This document shows positions 27,901 through 42,900 of a stretch of DNA of 64,000 bases, piece by piece. This DNA is from Sinotaia quadrata (taxonomy: Eukaryota > Mollusca > Gastropoda > Architaenioglossa > Viviparidae). Where the stretch lies: NCBI GenBank assembly GCA_028829895.1, contig CM054181.1, positions 117,151,860 to 117,215,859 of the forward strand, written 5' to 3'. The notes under the pieces were generated by a model, which searched no databases, had not been told where the DNA came from, and was given only the letters and a program-made list of their open reading frames with translations. A program made the position numbers and the translations under genes. The first letter of the stretch is position 1, and the number at the start of each line of letters is the position of its first letter.

Positions 27901-30900
27901 CACTGTCAGGAAAGATTTCAGCTGCCAGATCAGAAAGGTGATCTACAGAAACAGTTAAGTTGTTCTTGGCAGCAAAATTGGCAAATAAAATTTCAGCCTT
28001 TGAAACACTTATTTTTCTACTTTGACTGAGCAAAGGTCAGATGGATGCCCCCTTCTTCATTTAAGTTTTTTATCATTCATTTTTGCCTTGATGTGTTCTT
28101 TCAGAATATGCCTAAAGCCACCACTTTAATGTCTTTTATGCCTATTTTACAAAAAAATGAGAAGATGTATCTATAGTGTAAGCGAAGTGTAATCCAGTCA
28201 GCCTGAAACTTGCCCTGACCTTGGTTTCTATCATTAAACTTATGTTTTTTAGTGTTAGACACCCATTTGATGAATGGAATATTTCAACTAGTTGAGAAAA
28301 ACATAAAAAAATAAAACTCTAGACTGACATGAAAAGAAAACTCAGATTACAAACTATTTTCATTTTATCCAACTTTTAAAAGTTATTGGGTTTTTTATAG
28401 TTGAGAAATTATGAGCATGCAAATCTGCCAGAGATGTCCACTAATTGCCAGTGAAATTTTGGGACCATTCCAAAATAATTATAGAATCAGTTCTTTCTAT
28501 AATAAAAAAAAATATATATATTAGGCCTACATAGTAAAACACATGGCATATTTGCGGGGCTTTCAAAGGTGCAGACTGAGTACATCTTGGCTTGTAATAA
28601 TTTTGCTATAATTTTAAACAAATAACAAAACCAGCAGTGTTTGAGTAATAAGAATGAAAAGCTCAACTTATAAACACAGTTCATTGTTACGATTCAGTGT
28701 TTGTAAAAGCCATTAATTAAGTATAAACACTGAGGTAAACTTTAAAAGTATAAATAGTAAACTAAAATCACAGGTAATAATGCTTAAAATAAGAAAGCCT
28801 TGTAATTACTACACAAGCGGTCAGTGCTGAGAGAATGCAAGAGTTTAGAGCAAAGTAGCATGTGGTCTTCACCGTCTTCTTGCAGAAATCATCAACGCTA
28901 CTTTGATCTTGGCAGTGAAAGAGCCAGATATAACTTTTAAAAAATTGTGCCAGGTAATTTTGTGTACAATGAAATAAAACACTTCCTAGTACGAATACCT
29001 AAGTGTGCAGTTTTAAAAATATAAGACACTTTCAAGTGTGATTATTTAGTAATAAAATAAGACCCTGTTCTTGTAAGTGTCCTAGAATGTGCAACAACAT
29101 ATCATGACAACACTGGACATTATGTATTATAAAGGATAATATCTTTATTAAAAAAGAAATCCTGTTTTCTATTTCTAGTTGACGGTGTGGAGCTATATAT
29201 TATAATAGGATGATATTAAAAAGAAATCCTGTTTTCTATTTCTAGTTGAAAGGTGTAGAACTGAAAGATGAATGGCAAGATGATGAGTTTCCAGGCATGA
29301 TTGGTGCTTATGGACAAGGAACTACTGGTAAGTGAAGAATACTTTTCCTCTTCTTCCCTCGTTTTCTGTGCTTTTGTTCTCTATTTCTCCACCTCTTCTC
29401 TCTTTTTTCTTTTTCTGTCCCCTTCTTTCCTTCTTTTGTCCCTTTTGCTTCTTCTATCTCCTTTCTTCCCCATCTCTTTTCTGTCATCTTTCTTTCTCTC
29501 CATTTTCTCCTTTTTCTTTTTCTACATATCTCCTCCTCTTGTTTTATCATTTCTTTTGCCCCTCTTTCTTTTTCTCTATCCTCCTACTTCTTATATCCTT
29601 TTACTTTCTCTCCAAGCACTCCCCTCTCTCTTAATCTTCTCTCTTCCACTCACTTTTTTCCTTCTGTCCTTCTTTCTCACCCATCTTTCTTGCACATTCG
29701 CCCACCTTCTTTCTCCATCCCCCATCTCTGCCTTATCCCTTCTCTCTTCAGTCTCTTCCCTCTCTCCCCCCCCCCTTCTCTTTCCTATCACAGAAATTTT
29801 CGTAACTCTCTCTCCACCCCCATCTACTTCTAGTTCTACTTCTTTCACTTCTCCCTTTCTCTTCCTTGCCTCTTGCCTCTCATTTGCTCCTACATTCCTC
29901 TTTCTTTCCCCTTTTCTTTCTCTTCCCCTTCTTTCCCTATGTTCTTCTAATTTTTTATCCCTCTATGCCCCATTTTCTCTACTATGTGTTCCTTTTTTCT
30001 CTATCCTTCTCCTCTCCTCTTTAACCCCATCTTTCTTTTTGTCCCTCTCCTTTTCCTCTTTATCCCTTTGCCCCACTTTCTCTAACTCTCTTTCTCTGAC
30101 TTTCTCTATGTCCCTCTCCTTTCCTTTTTTTCTCTCTATCCCTCTCTTTCCCACACTCTCTCCCTTCCCTCTCTCTCTCCAGTTTTCTTTCCTTTTTTGC
30201 CCAGGTATTTTCTTGTCGATTTTTTGTTTGTTGCTGATGGTAAATATTAACAATAGTGCAATTGCAATGGTACTAAAAAGGGCTGATTTGATCTCTGAAA
30301 ACTTGGTTTAATCTAAAACATAATGACATGTTTTTCAAGATTCAGAATTTAAAAAAATGTGGTATGAGTTTTATTCTGAAGATTACACAATTAAATAAAA
30401 ATCAGATTTATAGAGAGTTCCACTATATTTGAGCATATATAATCTGTGTATAATCTTGCAGCATGTGTGCTTTGGTAAAAGTGCTTAATATTACTGTTTT
30501 AGGCTTTCCCTTAAAGATACAACATTCACTAATATAGGCCACACATTTATATGTATATTGTTTTAGGCTTTCCCTTAAAGATACAACATTCACTAATATA
30601 GGTCACTCATTTATATGTATATTGTTTTAGGCTTTCCCTTAAAGATACAACATTCACTAATATAGGTCACTCATTTATATGTATATTGTTTTAGGCTTTC
30701 CCTTAAAGATACAACATTCACTAATATAGGTCACTCATTTATATGTATATTGTTTTAGGCTTTCCCTTAAAGATACAACATTCACTAATATAGGCCACTC
30801 ATTTATATGTATATTCACACAAAACAATTACTATACTAAACAATCCAGACTCGAGTGGAAATAATCTTTTCATCAGACAAAATATGAAAATAAAATATTC

Positions 30901-33900
30901 AAAACCTTGCTTCGATAAAAATGATTTAAGAGTTGTATCTCCGGATCTGCATCAGTCACAATAGCAACATTAACTTCATGGTTTACTGGGCATATTGGAG
31001 GGCAGACAACTTCGAAACTTAGAGATAGTTTGATATGTGATTAACAAAAGAATCAAAGGAAGTATTTAGTAATTATGGTATATGTATGCTCTTTTCATAA
31101 CAGATACTATTTTCACACATTGTTTTTCTTTATTTCATCTCTTTGTTCTTAGAAATCTCAGATACTTGCAGTGTAGAAGAGGGTAGGCGAAAGTTAGTGT
31201 CAGTTACAGGTGTTGCTGCTGCTGGAAGTTACCCAGATGCTGCTGATGTAATTGAATCAGACAGTGACATTGATTCTGACATGGATAACGAGCAGTTAGA
31301 ATGGGAAAGTATGTTACATTTAATTCATAATAGTCACTTCGATTTATTACCCACAATAGTCACATGCTTTATTACCCATAATAATTACTTGCCCATAATG
31401 GTAAGTTTGTTATTTACCCAAAACAGTCACTTGTACTCATACTCATAATAGTCTGTTTATTATCCATAATAATCACCTGTACTAAGTCAGTATGTTTATT
31501 ATCCATAATAATCATTTGTACTAAGTCAGTATAGTTTGTTTATTATCCATAATAATCACTTGTACTAAGTCAGTATAGTTTGTTTATTATCCATAATAAT
31601 CACTTGTACTAAGTCAGTATAGTTTGTTTATTATCCATAATAATCACTTGTACTAAGTCAGTATAGTTTGTTTATTATCCATAATAATCACTTGTACTAA
31701 GTCAGTATAGTTTGTTTATTATCCATAATAATCACTTGTACTAAGTCAGTATAGTTTGTTTATTATCCATAATAATCACTTGTACTAAGTCAGTATAGTT
31801 TGTTTATTATCCATAATAATCACTTGTACTAAGTCAGTATAGTTTGTTTATTATCCATAATAATCACTTGTACTAAGTCAGTATAGTTTGTTTATTATCC
31901 ATAATAATCACTTGTACTAAGTCAGTATAGTTTGTTTATTATCCATAATAATCACTTGTACTAAGTCAGTATAGTTTGTTTATTATCCATAATAATCACT
32001 TGTACTAAGTCAGTATAGTTTGTTTATTATCCATAATAATCACTTGTTTTAATAAGTCATAATAGTAGTTAGTTTGCTTATTACTCATAATGGTCAATTG
32101 ATTTTATTGTCTATTATAGGCATTTTGGTTTATTACCCATAATAGTCACTTAAGTTTATCACCCATAAATGTCACTTTATGAGTCATTATGGCCACTCGT
32201 ACTTGTAAATCATGAGTCATTTTGTTATTATACTTAATAGTCACTTGTTTATAACTCATTAGTCAGTATGCTTATTAATATAATAAATAGTGTAATATAT
32301 AGTTATGTTGCTAACTTATAATTGATAGTAAGCTAATAAGTCAAAATGGTCAGATGTTTTATATAATTTTATTCATTACTAATGACACAATTTAGGCTCG
32401 GAAGGAATGGTTTATATAGTGTTATTCATTACTATGGTAACACTTTAGGATGTGAAGGAATTTTATGTCTAGCAAAGTAGCAATACACCCTTAGGCTCTG
32501 AGGGACTGTTTTATTTATTGTTAATCATTATTAATAACATCCTGTAATTTCTGAGGGACTGTTTGATATATTGTTAATCATTACTACATGTATTAACACC
32601 CTGTAACCTCTGAGGGACTGTTTGATATATTAATCATTACTATTAACACCCTGTAATCTCTGAGGGACTGTTTGATATATTGTTAATCATTACTATTAAC
32701 ACCCTGTAACCTCTGATGGACTGTATATATTGTTAATCATTACTATTCATTAACACCCAGTAACCTCTGAGGGACTGTTTTATATATTGTTAATCATTAC
32801 TATTCATTAACACCCAGTAACCTCTGAGGGACTGTTTTATATATTGTTAATCATTACTATTAACACCCTGTAACTTCTGAGAGACTGTTTTATATATTGT
32901 TAATCTTTACTATTAACACCCTGTAACCTCTGAGACACTGTTTTATATATTGTTAATCTTTACTATTAACACCTTGTAACCTCTGAGAGACTGTTTTATA
33001 TATTGTTAATCTTTACTATTAACACCCTGTAACCTCTGAGAGACTGTTTTATATATTGTTAATCTTTACTATTAACACCTTGTAACCTCTGAGTCTGAGA
33101 GACTGTTTTATATATTGTTAATCTTTACTATTAACACCTTGTAACCTCGGGGGGAATGTTTGATATTGTTATTAATTTTTAGCAGCACTCTTTAGGTCTT
33201 AAAGGAATATCCCAAGAGGAGGACATTTTCTTAGAAAAGAACTAAAAGTGAAGTAAAAATTTATTTTGATGCTTTCACCAGTTTCAGACTACTGAATAAA
33301 TTAATTCTTAAATGCACTTGATGTTTATTTCACTAGTTTTGAATGGCCAAGTAAACTAAATCTTGAATGCACTTAATGTTTATTTTACTAGTTTTGAATG
33401 GCCAAGTAAACTAAATCTTGAATGCACTTGATGTTTATTTCACTAGTTTTGAATGGCCTAGTAAACTAGATCTTGAATGTTTATTTCACTAGTTTTATAC
33501 TACCAGTAAACAACTTAACAGATTTATTTCAACAGTAGTATCAGACTAGCTTTTAATATAACTTCTCCTGTTTATTTGAATGCTTTCACTGATTCATACT
33601 GACAAGTAAGCTAACTTGTGCTTTCACTAGTTTCAAACTGATGAGATATTTAAATGCAAATTATCATGTATCTATATTTTGAATAAGCTTTCTAAGAAGC
33701 AACTGATGTAAAGACCACAAACACAGTGAAAGTTTAGGTATATAAGATAATTGCTATTAAAATATGTATAAGCAGTTCCCCTAAGAGAACACTTAAATGA
33801 TGTACAGATCACAAACACAGTGAGTGTTTAGATCCATAAGATAATTGCTATTAAAATGTGTATAAGCAGTTCCCCTAACAGGACCACTTTTTTTGTTTAT

Positions 33901-36900
33901 ATACAAGACTTCAAAATATTTTGAGGTGTTTATATTATCATTTTAATAGTTGTTTGTTGTTTTAAATCAAAAGATTACATATGCTAAGTTGTTTAAACTC
34001 AGGCATAATGTTGTTATTTTTTTCTTAAAGGTAAAATCAAAACCATTTCAAGAGTATTTAGGTCACATAACAGGCTATGGTCTGCAAAAACAGCTTGTTA
34101 GAAGAGTTGTTAAGTGGAACATTGTTTTTATTTCACCTAAAGCACTTTTTTTACAGTTTGTTTATTTGCAAATGGCAAATAGTTGACTTTTTATTTCATA
34201 GATGAATATTTGAAATTTTTAATGCATGTTATCAAAATAATATATTTGTTGTCCAGTATAGTCAGTCAATACAGATAAGATTTCTACTACATGCCGGTAC
34301 AGTTGATCAATACAAACCAGATTTTCACTACATGCCCAGTACAGTTGATCAGTACATACCAGATTTTCATTACATGCCCAGTATAGTTAATCAATACATA
34401 CTAGATTTTCATTACATGCCCAGTACAGTTGATCAGTACAGACCAGATTTTCACTATGTGCTCAATGCATTTGATCAAAACAGATAAGATTTTCACTAAA
34501 TGTCCAATGTATCTCAGACCAGATTGTCACTATGTGCTCAATACAGATCAAATTATCATTGCTTGTCTAGTGCAGTCAGTCAATAGCATACCAAATTTTC
34601 TCTACATGTCCAATGCAGTCAGTAACAGACCACCAGATTTTCATTATGTGTCCAATGCAATCAGTCAGTATAGGGTAGTTTACCACTCAAATAGAGTGGA
34701 ATAGTTTAGGTCCTATTTCCATTACATGTTCAAAGCTGTATTATTATAGGCCTGGTTTTCTGTATATGTCCAGTATTGTTGATCAATTCAGGTCTTATTT
34801 ATATATAGTCAATCAAATCATGCTAGATTACTATTACATGTGTTAAACAGTCGATCGATACATATTCTATATTTCACTATGAGTGAAATACAGTTAATCA
34901 ATATAGGCGATTTTTTTCACATCCAATTCAGTCAATCAGTACCTGCCAGGTTCATCTTCATATCAATTTAGTTGAATAGTACAGACAAAAATTTCCACTA
35001 TATATCCATTACAATTACTGTTGCTTTCTTTTCTATTATGTTGGTATCGTAGTTTAACATTACAATCATACTCCATTTCCACAAATAGTTATGACATTTA
35101 TCACTATTAATCACTGTTGCTTTCTTTTCTATTATGTTGATATCGTAGTTTAACATTGCAATCATACTATATAGTATATGTCCACAAACAGTTATAGCAT
35201 TTATCACCTTAATCACAGTGCTTTCCTTTCTATTGCATTGATATCATAGTTTAACATTATGATCATAATATATTTATTTCCTTTTTGTAATCTTATTTCT
35301 GCACTGACTTTCCATGATTATCTTGCAGCAAGAAGGTTGCTTGGTGAAGGTACAGTAATGGCTGTGCATGTTTTATTGGTTACCATCACTGTTGGTTTTT
35401 GCTTTGGTTGAAATGTTTTGGAAATTGTATAGCTGTGGTCTCATGTTTGTTTTAAATGAGCTTGTTTTACTTGCCCAAACTGGTAAGTGTGTTACACTCC
35501 CATCCCCCCATTTGTTTCTCTTGTTAATTTTTGAAATAAATTGAATTTTCTGGCTAATTAGAGTTTGTTTTTGACATTCAACAAAACACTTATCATGTAT
35601 GTTGCAGTTTTTAATTGTGGTTTCAGCATTTTTTTTTTTTAAAGTGAAGAATGATTCAGATGATTTTAGACAGAAAATCAAATGTTTCTTGAAATGCACA
35701 CTTTTCTAGTAATGTTTAGTCAGATGAAAAAAATTTAGATCATAGATGTGCAGACTCTTTGAGGTAATGTTTTGTCAGCCTAGGAAACTGAAATCCCATA
35801 TATGTAACTCTTTTTGCAATGCTTAGCCAGTCAGACAAGGGAATGTTTAATTAGTAAACCAACCAGCCATTTAGTCAGATTTAATTAGTTAAACAACCAG
35901 CCATCAAGTCAGACTGACAAGGGAATGTTTAATTAGTAAACCAACCAGCCAACAGACCAAATGTGTGATTTGCAAAAATTCAAGGCTGATAAATTTGAGA
36001 TAAATAAGCATAATATTAAAATAACAAGCAACACAAGCAAAATATTTAATTTTTTAAATACTTGTTTAATATGAATATTGCCATTTTGACAAGTATACTG
36101 GTTGTTTTTGAATTTGTTTAATAGAATGCATGACTACAGATTCTTTAAAGACTTTACCTAGATTTCCTTTCGCTCTTTAACTACAGTTTTCTTGAAAGAT
36201 TTTATCTAGGTTTCCTTTCGCTCTTTAACTACAGTTTTCTTGAAAGATTTTATCTAGGTTTCTTTATTACTTTGAGACTATAGTTTTCTTTAAGGTATCT
36301 GTTTAGGTTTCCTTATTGCTTTGTGACTACATTTTTCTTTAAGGTATCTGTCTAGGTTTCCTTATTGCTCTATGTCATCAGTTTCTTTAACTCTGTAGAT
36401 TTTCTTAGTTTTTAAGATTGGTTTTCTTCGTATCCCTTAACAATTGTTGATATACATCATTACCCACAAAAATTGTTGGTTACAATATATAATAGTATCA
36501 TACAGATATTGTTCATTTTCATCATCATATCACACATATTGTTGACTGATATTATACATATATTGTTGGTTACAATATATAATAGTATCATACAGATATT
36601 GTTCATTTTCATCATCATATCACAAGTATTGTTGACTGATATTATACATATATTGTTGGTTTGCATCCTGTCACAAAGACTTTGTATATAATATAATATT
36701 AACCAACAATCTTCATGATATGATAATTGATATAAATCAATAATCTCTTTTTGATATTATGTAAATAATCTCTCTTTGATATGGTGTCATTTTATGACAA
36801 AAATCTTTAATCTCTTTATGATATGATATAAACAGTCTCTTTGATATGCTGTCAACCAACAATCTTTTTGATATAATGTAAACTAATCACCTCTTAATGA

Positions 36901-39900
36901 TATGATATAGGCAGTTAATCTCTCTTTGATAGGGTGTCAACCAACAATCTTCATGGTACGATATAAAAACCAATAATGCTTTATGATATGATGTAAACCA
37001 ATACAGTAATTTATTTATGATATGATGTAGACCAACCATGATATAAACCAGTAACCTCTTTATGATATGATGTGAACCAGTAACCTCTTTATGATGTTCT
37101 GTAAAAAAGTTAATCTTGTGATATGATATAAACCAACAATCTTCATATAATGTAAATCAGTAACCTATGATATGATGTAGACCAACAATATTTGTGATAT
37201 AAACCAATAATCTCTTTTTGATATGACATATAACAATAACCTCTTTATGGCATAACATAAACCAGTAACGTCTTTATGATGTGCTGTAAACAGTTAATCT
37301 TATTGTAATATGATATAAACCAACAATCTTCATGATATGATATAAACCAGTAACCTCTTTATAATATGTAAACCAGTAACCTCTTTACGATGTGATGTAA
37401 ACCAATAACCTCTTTATGATGTGATGCAAACAGTTAATCTCTTTGTGATATAAACCAACACTTTCATATGATATGATGTAAATCAGTAACCTCTTTATCA
37501 TATGATAGCTGCTTCATGATATGATGTAAACCAGTAACTTCTTTATCATATAATGTAAACCAATAGTCTCTTTATGATCTGATGTGAACCAATAACCTCT
37601 TCAAAATATGATATAAACTGTTAATCTCATGATATTAAAAAACAGTCTGCATGGCATAAACCAGTAACCTCTTTATGATGTGATGTAAACAGTCAATCTT
37701 GTTGTGATGTGAACCAGCAAATTCATGATATGATGTAAACCAATAACTTCTTTATGATTTGATGTAAACCAATAAGCTCTTTATGATGTGCTGAAAGCAG
37801 TTAATCTTGTGATATGATATAAGCCAACAATCTTCATGACATGATGTAAATCAGGTTTCATTTGATATGATGTAAAATCAAATTTTTTTTAATGATATGA
37901 TGTAAACAATCTCTTTTTGGTATACAGTCTGTTAGAGATAAGAGGTAAACCTTACTGTCTGTTAAAGATAGGAGGTAAACCAGTTTGTGTGATATGATGT
38001 TAACCAATTCTTTTTGTGTAAAAGAGTTATGAATTGTTCAGAATTATGTGTTATGACTGTCAGATAATAAAGTTGCATTAGGAGTGAATATTATTATAAA
38101 GAAATGGTTTTTATAGAAGAGTTACATTTGTGTCAGATGACAAAGTTACATGAGAAGGGGTATCTCCTTTGTTTATTTCTAGAGTATTTGAGTGGCAAAG
38201 TTCATTATTTGTTTTGCTTTTATCACATAGGCTTTTGATCAGCACATTATTTCGTTTGTGCAAATTTTGCAATCTTGTAGATACTCAGTGTAGGTCTTTG
38301 ATCAGTACATTTTAGTTTCTTTGTGCAAGTTTGCCATTGTTTGTGATAATTTTATCAGAGCAGATTTTTGTTCAGCATGTTCTTCATGTTTGTGCAAATT
38401 TTGTGACCTTTTACATACTTTTTATTTCAATTTAAATCTATGTTTTTCATGTTTAAACCTGAAACCTTCTGTGTGTGACATCACTTAAAAAAAAATATAA
38501 CATGATGTTCTAATCTTTCCTCTTTTCACTTTTGAGTTGCATCCACAGTTTCCACTAAGAAATAACATCTTTCATTACTTTGATGTTTTATTATGTATTG
38601 TTGAAAAATTGTCATCAGCAGCTACTGGGGTGAGTGGGTGGTCCACATTTACTTGGTTAATTGAGACTGGAAAACATCGCTTAAGTGAAATGGCTTTTTA
38701 AGTAGGGAGTTTATGCCCATAGATATAAATTGGAGCTAAATATAGACTGAAAATGAGGAACTTCTTTCTGTGTTCATATAAAATATAAATTGGAGTTTAT
38801 ATTTTAACTGGAACTGTATAATTCTTATCATAAAATATAAATTGGGTTTAATATAGACCGGATATTTACCATGATAATTTCTGCCCATAAGTTTTAAATT
38901 GGGGTAAATATTGACAGGATATTAAACTGGAGAGTTCCTGTTCACAAGATATAATTGGGGGTTAGTTAATATGAATTAGAAGTGTGTGCATGCATTAGTG
39001 CTTGTTGATTGCTATTATTTTGTTTTTCCTAAGATCCATTAAGTAGTTGTAAACAAAGTTTTTAAAACTAAATTAAATTGTTTCATATACATATGGGGTG
39101 ATTATTGTTATTATTATCATCACATTACTCATTTGGCATATAATTTTTATCTTCAAGTACTTTAACAAGTTGAGAGTTTGTTCCAGCTTTCTGTGAACTC
39201 TTCAGATAATTATGGGTGTAGTAGGTCATTTGACAGCACTTTAAGCAAGGGGAATGTTTATGTTGAATTCCCAAAACATTTTGTCCAGATGTGAGGAAAA
39301 ATATAAAGAGATAAGTATAGAAGGAAACCTGATATATTAATGTGCTGTCCTATAAAGGGTTTTTTTCTTATCACAACTAATATGACATTGGACTTTATTT
39401 TATTGTTCAGATTAGATGCAGAAAGGTTCTCATTTCTAGATTACACAACACAGCATGGTTCATATTTCTAAATTAGACACAACAGGGTTCTCATTTCTAG
39501 ATTATACACTATATAGTTCTCATTTCCAGATTAGACACTAAATGGTTCTCATTTCTAGGTGGTTCACTACATGGTTCTCATTTCTAGATAGTTCACTAGA
39601 GGGTTCTTATTTCTAAATGGTTCACTAGAGGGTTCTCATTTCTATATAGACCACCAGAGGGTTCTCATTTCTAGATAGATCACTAGAGGGCTCTCATTTC
39701 TAGATGGTTCACTACAGGATTCTTACTTCAAGATTAGACAATAGGGTTCTCATTTCTTTATTAGACATTACATAGTTCTCATTTTTAGATGAACACAACA
39801 ATGTCCTTATTTCTAGAACTGACACAGAAAGGTTCTTATTTCTAGATTAGACACAACAGAGTTTTTTTTTTTTTTTCCAGATTAGATACAACAGAGTTCT

Positions 39901-42900
39901 CATTTATAGTTTGAACATAACCTGTTTCCTATTTCTAGACTAGAATAATAGGATGCACTAACACTACATGGCCCATGATTGGTCAAAACACTTGTAGATA
40001 AAACTGTCATCTGACTGTCCACAGATGTATATTCTTTTAGACTGGGCATTATTTGTCTGCTTTTGAATAAACCCAATACGATTCTTATTGTTAGATTGGA
40101 CACAACATAATTCTTATTGTTAGATTGGACGCAACACAATTCTTATTGTTAGATTGGACACAGGACGTTTCTTATTGTTATATTGGACCCAACATGGTTT
40201 TTAACATTAGATTGGACACACATAGATTAGTGTAAGTGTAATCATATTTACTGATTGGACACAAGATATCCTTTCTTTGTTTTTAGTTTGGATACATTTA
40301 TATCTGGTTTAGATTGGAAACAGTGTGTATATTTTTAGATTGGATACAGTGTATGTTTTTAGATTGGAGACAGCCTGTGTTTTTCAGATTGGAAATGGTG
40401 TGTGTATTGCACACAGTATATATAACAGTTGTACACATTGTCTTTGCTAATTAAACAGGACATAGAATTGTAGTTGTTGAGATAAACTCAAATCTCATTT
40501 ATTTAGATTGGAGAATGTCTCAGTTAGTTAGATAAGATCTAATATTTCTTATTTATAATGGATACAGTATCTTGGTTACTTAATCAGACACTATATCTTA
40601 GTTATTTAGATAGGATTCATAATCATAATAATTCAAGTTTTTGTCTTATATCTCCATTCTTCAAATAGAATTTAATATTGTAGTTATTTGATATATATAT
40701 GCTTTTCTGACAGAACTGTATATTGATTTGTTATCATAATGCAGACACATCAGAAGTAGGTTTTATTTTATTGTGTTTTTGCCAGATGCTCATTAACTGT
40801 TTTGTTTGTATTTAGTTTACTAGTTTTTGTTTTATATATTTCATTATATGTTGTCCGACACACACATCCAGTTTATATTTTGTTTTGTATATTTCATTAT
40901 ATGTTGCCTGATGCACACATCTAGTTTAGATTTTGTTTTGTATATTTTATTATATGTTGCCTGAGGCACACATCTAGTTTAGATTTTGTTTAGCTTTGTG
41001 TTGTCCAGCAACACGTATCCAGTTTAGAGTTTGTTTGGCTTGAGGTTTTGCTTCATATCTATGTCATCAGATGACACGCCTGTCCAGATGAGGAATCAGC
41101 AGGAGACAATCCCAGAATATTCAGCTGATGAAGAAAGACGAGATTCAAGAAGCTGGAAATTTGTGCACATAGCTGACATAGAATTTCGTATTGACTTGCA
41201 TGTCATAGAGCCTTACAAGAGAGTTCTTTCCCATGGAGGTTTGTTTTGCTCTGAGTACAAATCTAAAAAAATTGTGAAAGGCAATTTTGCTTTATGTGAT
41301 AGATTGTATAAACTTTGTGCTTGACAGTTATGTTTTTAAAACTTAATAAACTATGTTGTTGGTATTTTGTCAAGTTTTTCTTCATTGAATTTTCAATCTT
41401 TAGATCTAAGATTTTTTTTTATGTATCCAATTCATTATCATCTATACAATCTTCTCAACTTGACTGAAATATTATAAATAGCCTCCTTTCATACTGGAAA
41501 ATACAATTTCATGTAACTGTTATTTTAGAAGAATAATTGTCTGGTTATGTTTCTTACACCTTAATTCAAAACTCTTGAATTTAAATATCTTCTTTAAAAA
41601 AGTTATTTTAATTTAGCTTAATTTTGTAACTTCACTATCTGATTTGATAAAAAAAATATTACAGTGTCTCTCTCTCTCTCTCTGAAGTAGTGAATTTGAA
41701 ACACTGTCTGTAGAAATATTTCTCCCACAGTCTCTCTAAGTAGTGAGTTTGAATCACTCTGTTGTGCTAAAAAAATATTTCTCACAGTCTGCTTGTCAGT
41801 GAATTTGAATCCAATAAGGCTACACATTGCTCTATCGTAACATGAACTTATTAACTAACACAAGGAATTTTCTAAATATAACTCTATGCCTTTTTGAGCA
41901 TGAACACAAGAATTTAGCAAACACTGAAGAAGCACACATTTTTATATGTGCAGTATTCAGTATTTTTCTTTTATTGCATAAACATATCTTGGTCAGCAGA
42001 AATCTGAGCTTTTGTCACTGCACAGTAATAAAGACCGTCTTAGATTTCACCATCATTCATTGAAGACCGTCTTAGATTTTGCCATCATTCACTGAAGACC
42101 GTCTTAGATTTTGCCATCATTCACTAAAGACCGTCTTAGATTTTGCCATCATTCACTGAAGACCGTCTTAGATTTTGCCATCATTCACTAAAGACCGTCT
42201 TAGATTTTGCCATCATTCACTGAAGACCGTCTTAGATTTTGCCATCATTCACTAAAGACTGTCTTAGATTTCACCATCATTCATTGAAGACCGTCTTAGA
42301 TTTTGCCATCATTCACTGAAGACCGTCTTAGATTTTGCCATCATTCACTAAAGACTGTCTTAGATTTTGCCATCATTCACTGAAGACCGTCTTAGATTTT
42401 GCCATCATTCACTAAAGACTTAGATTTTGCCATCATTCACTGAAGACCATCTTAGATTTTGCCATCATTCACTGAAGACCGTCTTAGATTTTGCCATCAT
42501 TTGCTGAAGACTGTCTTATATGTTGATCATTGAAGACTGTCTTAGATTTTGCCATCATTCACTGAAGACCATCTTAGATTTTGCCATCATTCACTGAAGA
42601 CTGTCTTAGATTTTGCCATCATTTGCTGAAGACTGTCTTATATGTTGATCATTGAAGACTGCCTTAGATTTTGCTGTCATTCACTAAGTCTGTCTAGATT
42701 GCACCATCATTCATTGAAGACTGCCTTAGATTTTGCTGTCATTCACTAAGTCTGTCTAGATTGCACCATCATTCATTGAAGACTGTCTTAGATTTTGCTG
42801 TCATTCACTAAGTCTGTCTAGATTGCACCATCATTCATTGAAGACTGCCTTAGATTTTGCTGTCATTAACTGAAGTAAAATAGTCTGATTTTCAGTAGTC

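Noticed and set aside
29301..30311. 336-codon + ORF rich in Ser, Leu and Phe, and several minus Lys/Glu/Arg-rich ORFs
   Set aside because: They are translations of the polypyrimidine tract; no domain or splice support, and the + ORF begins inside exon 6 in the wrong frame.
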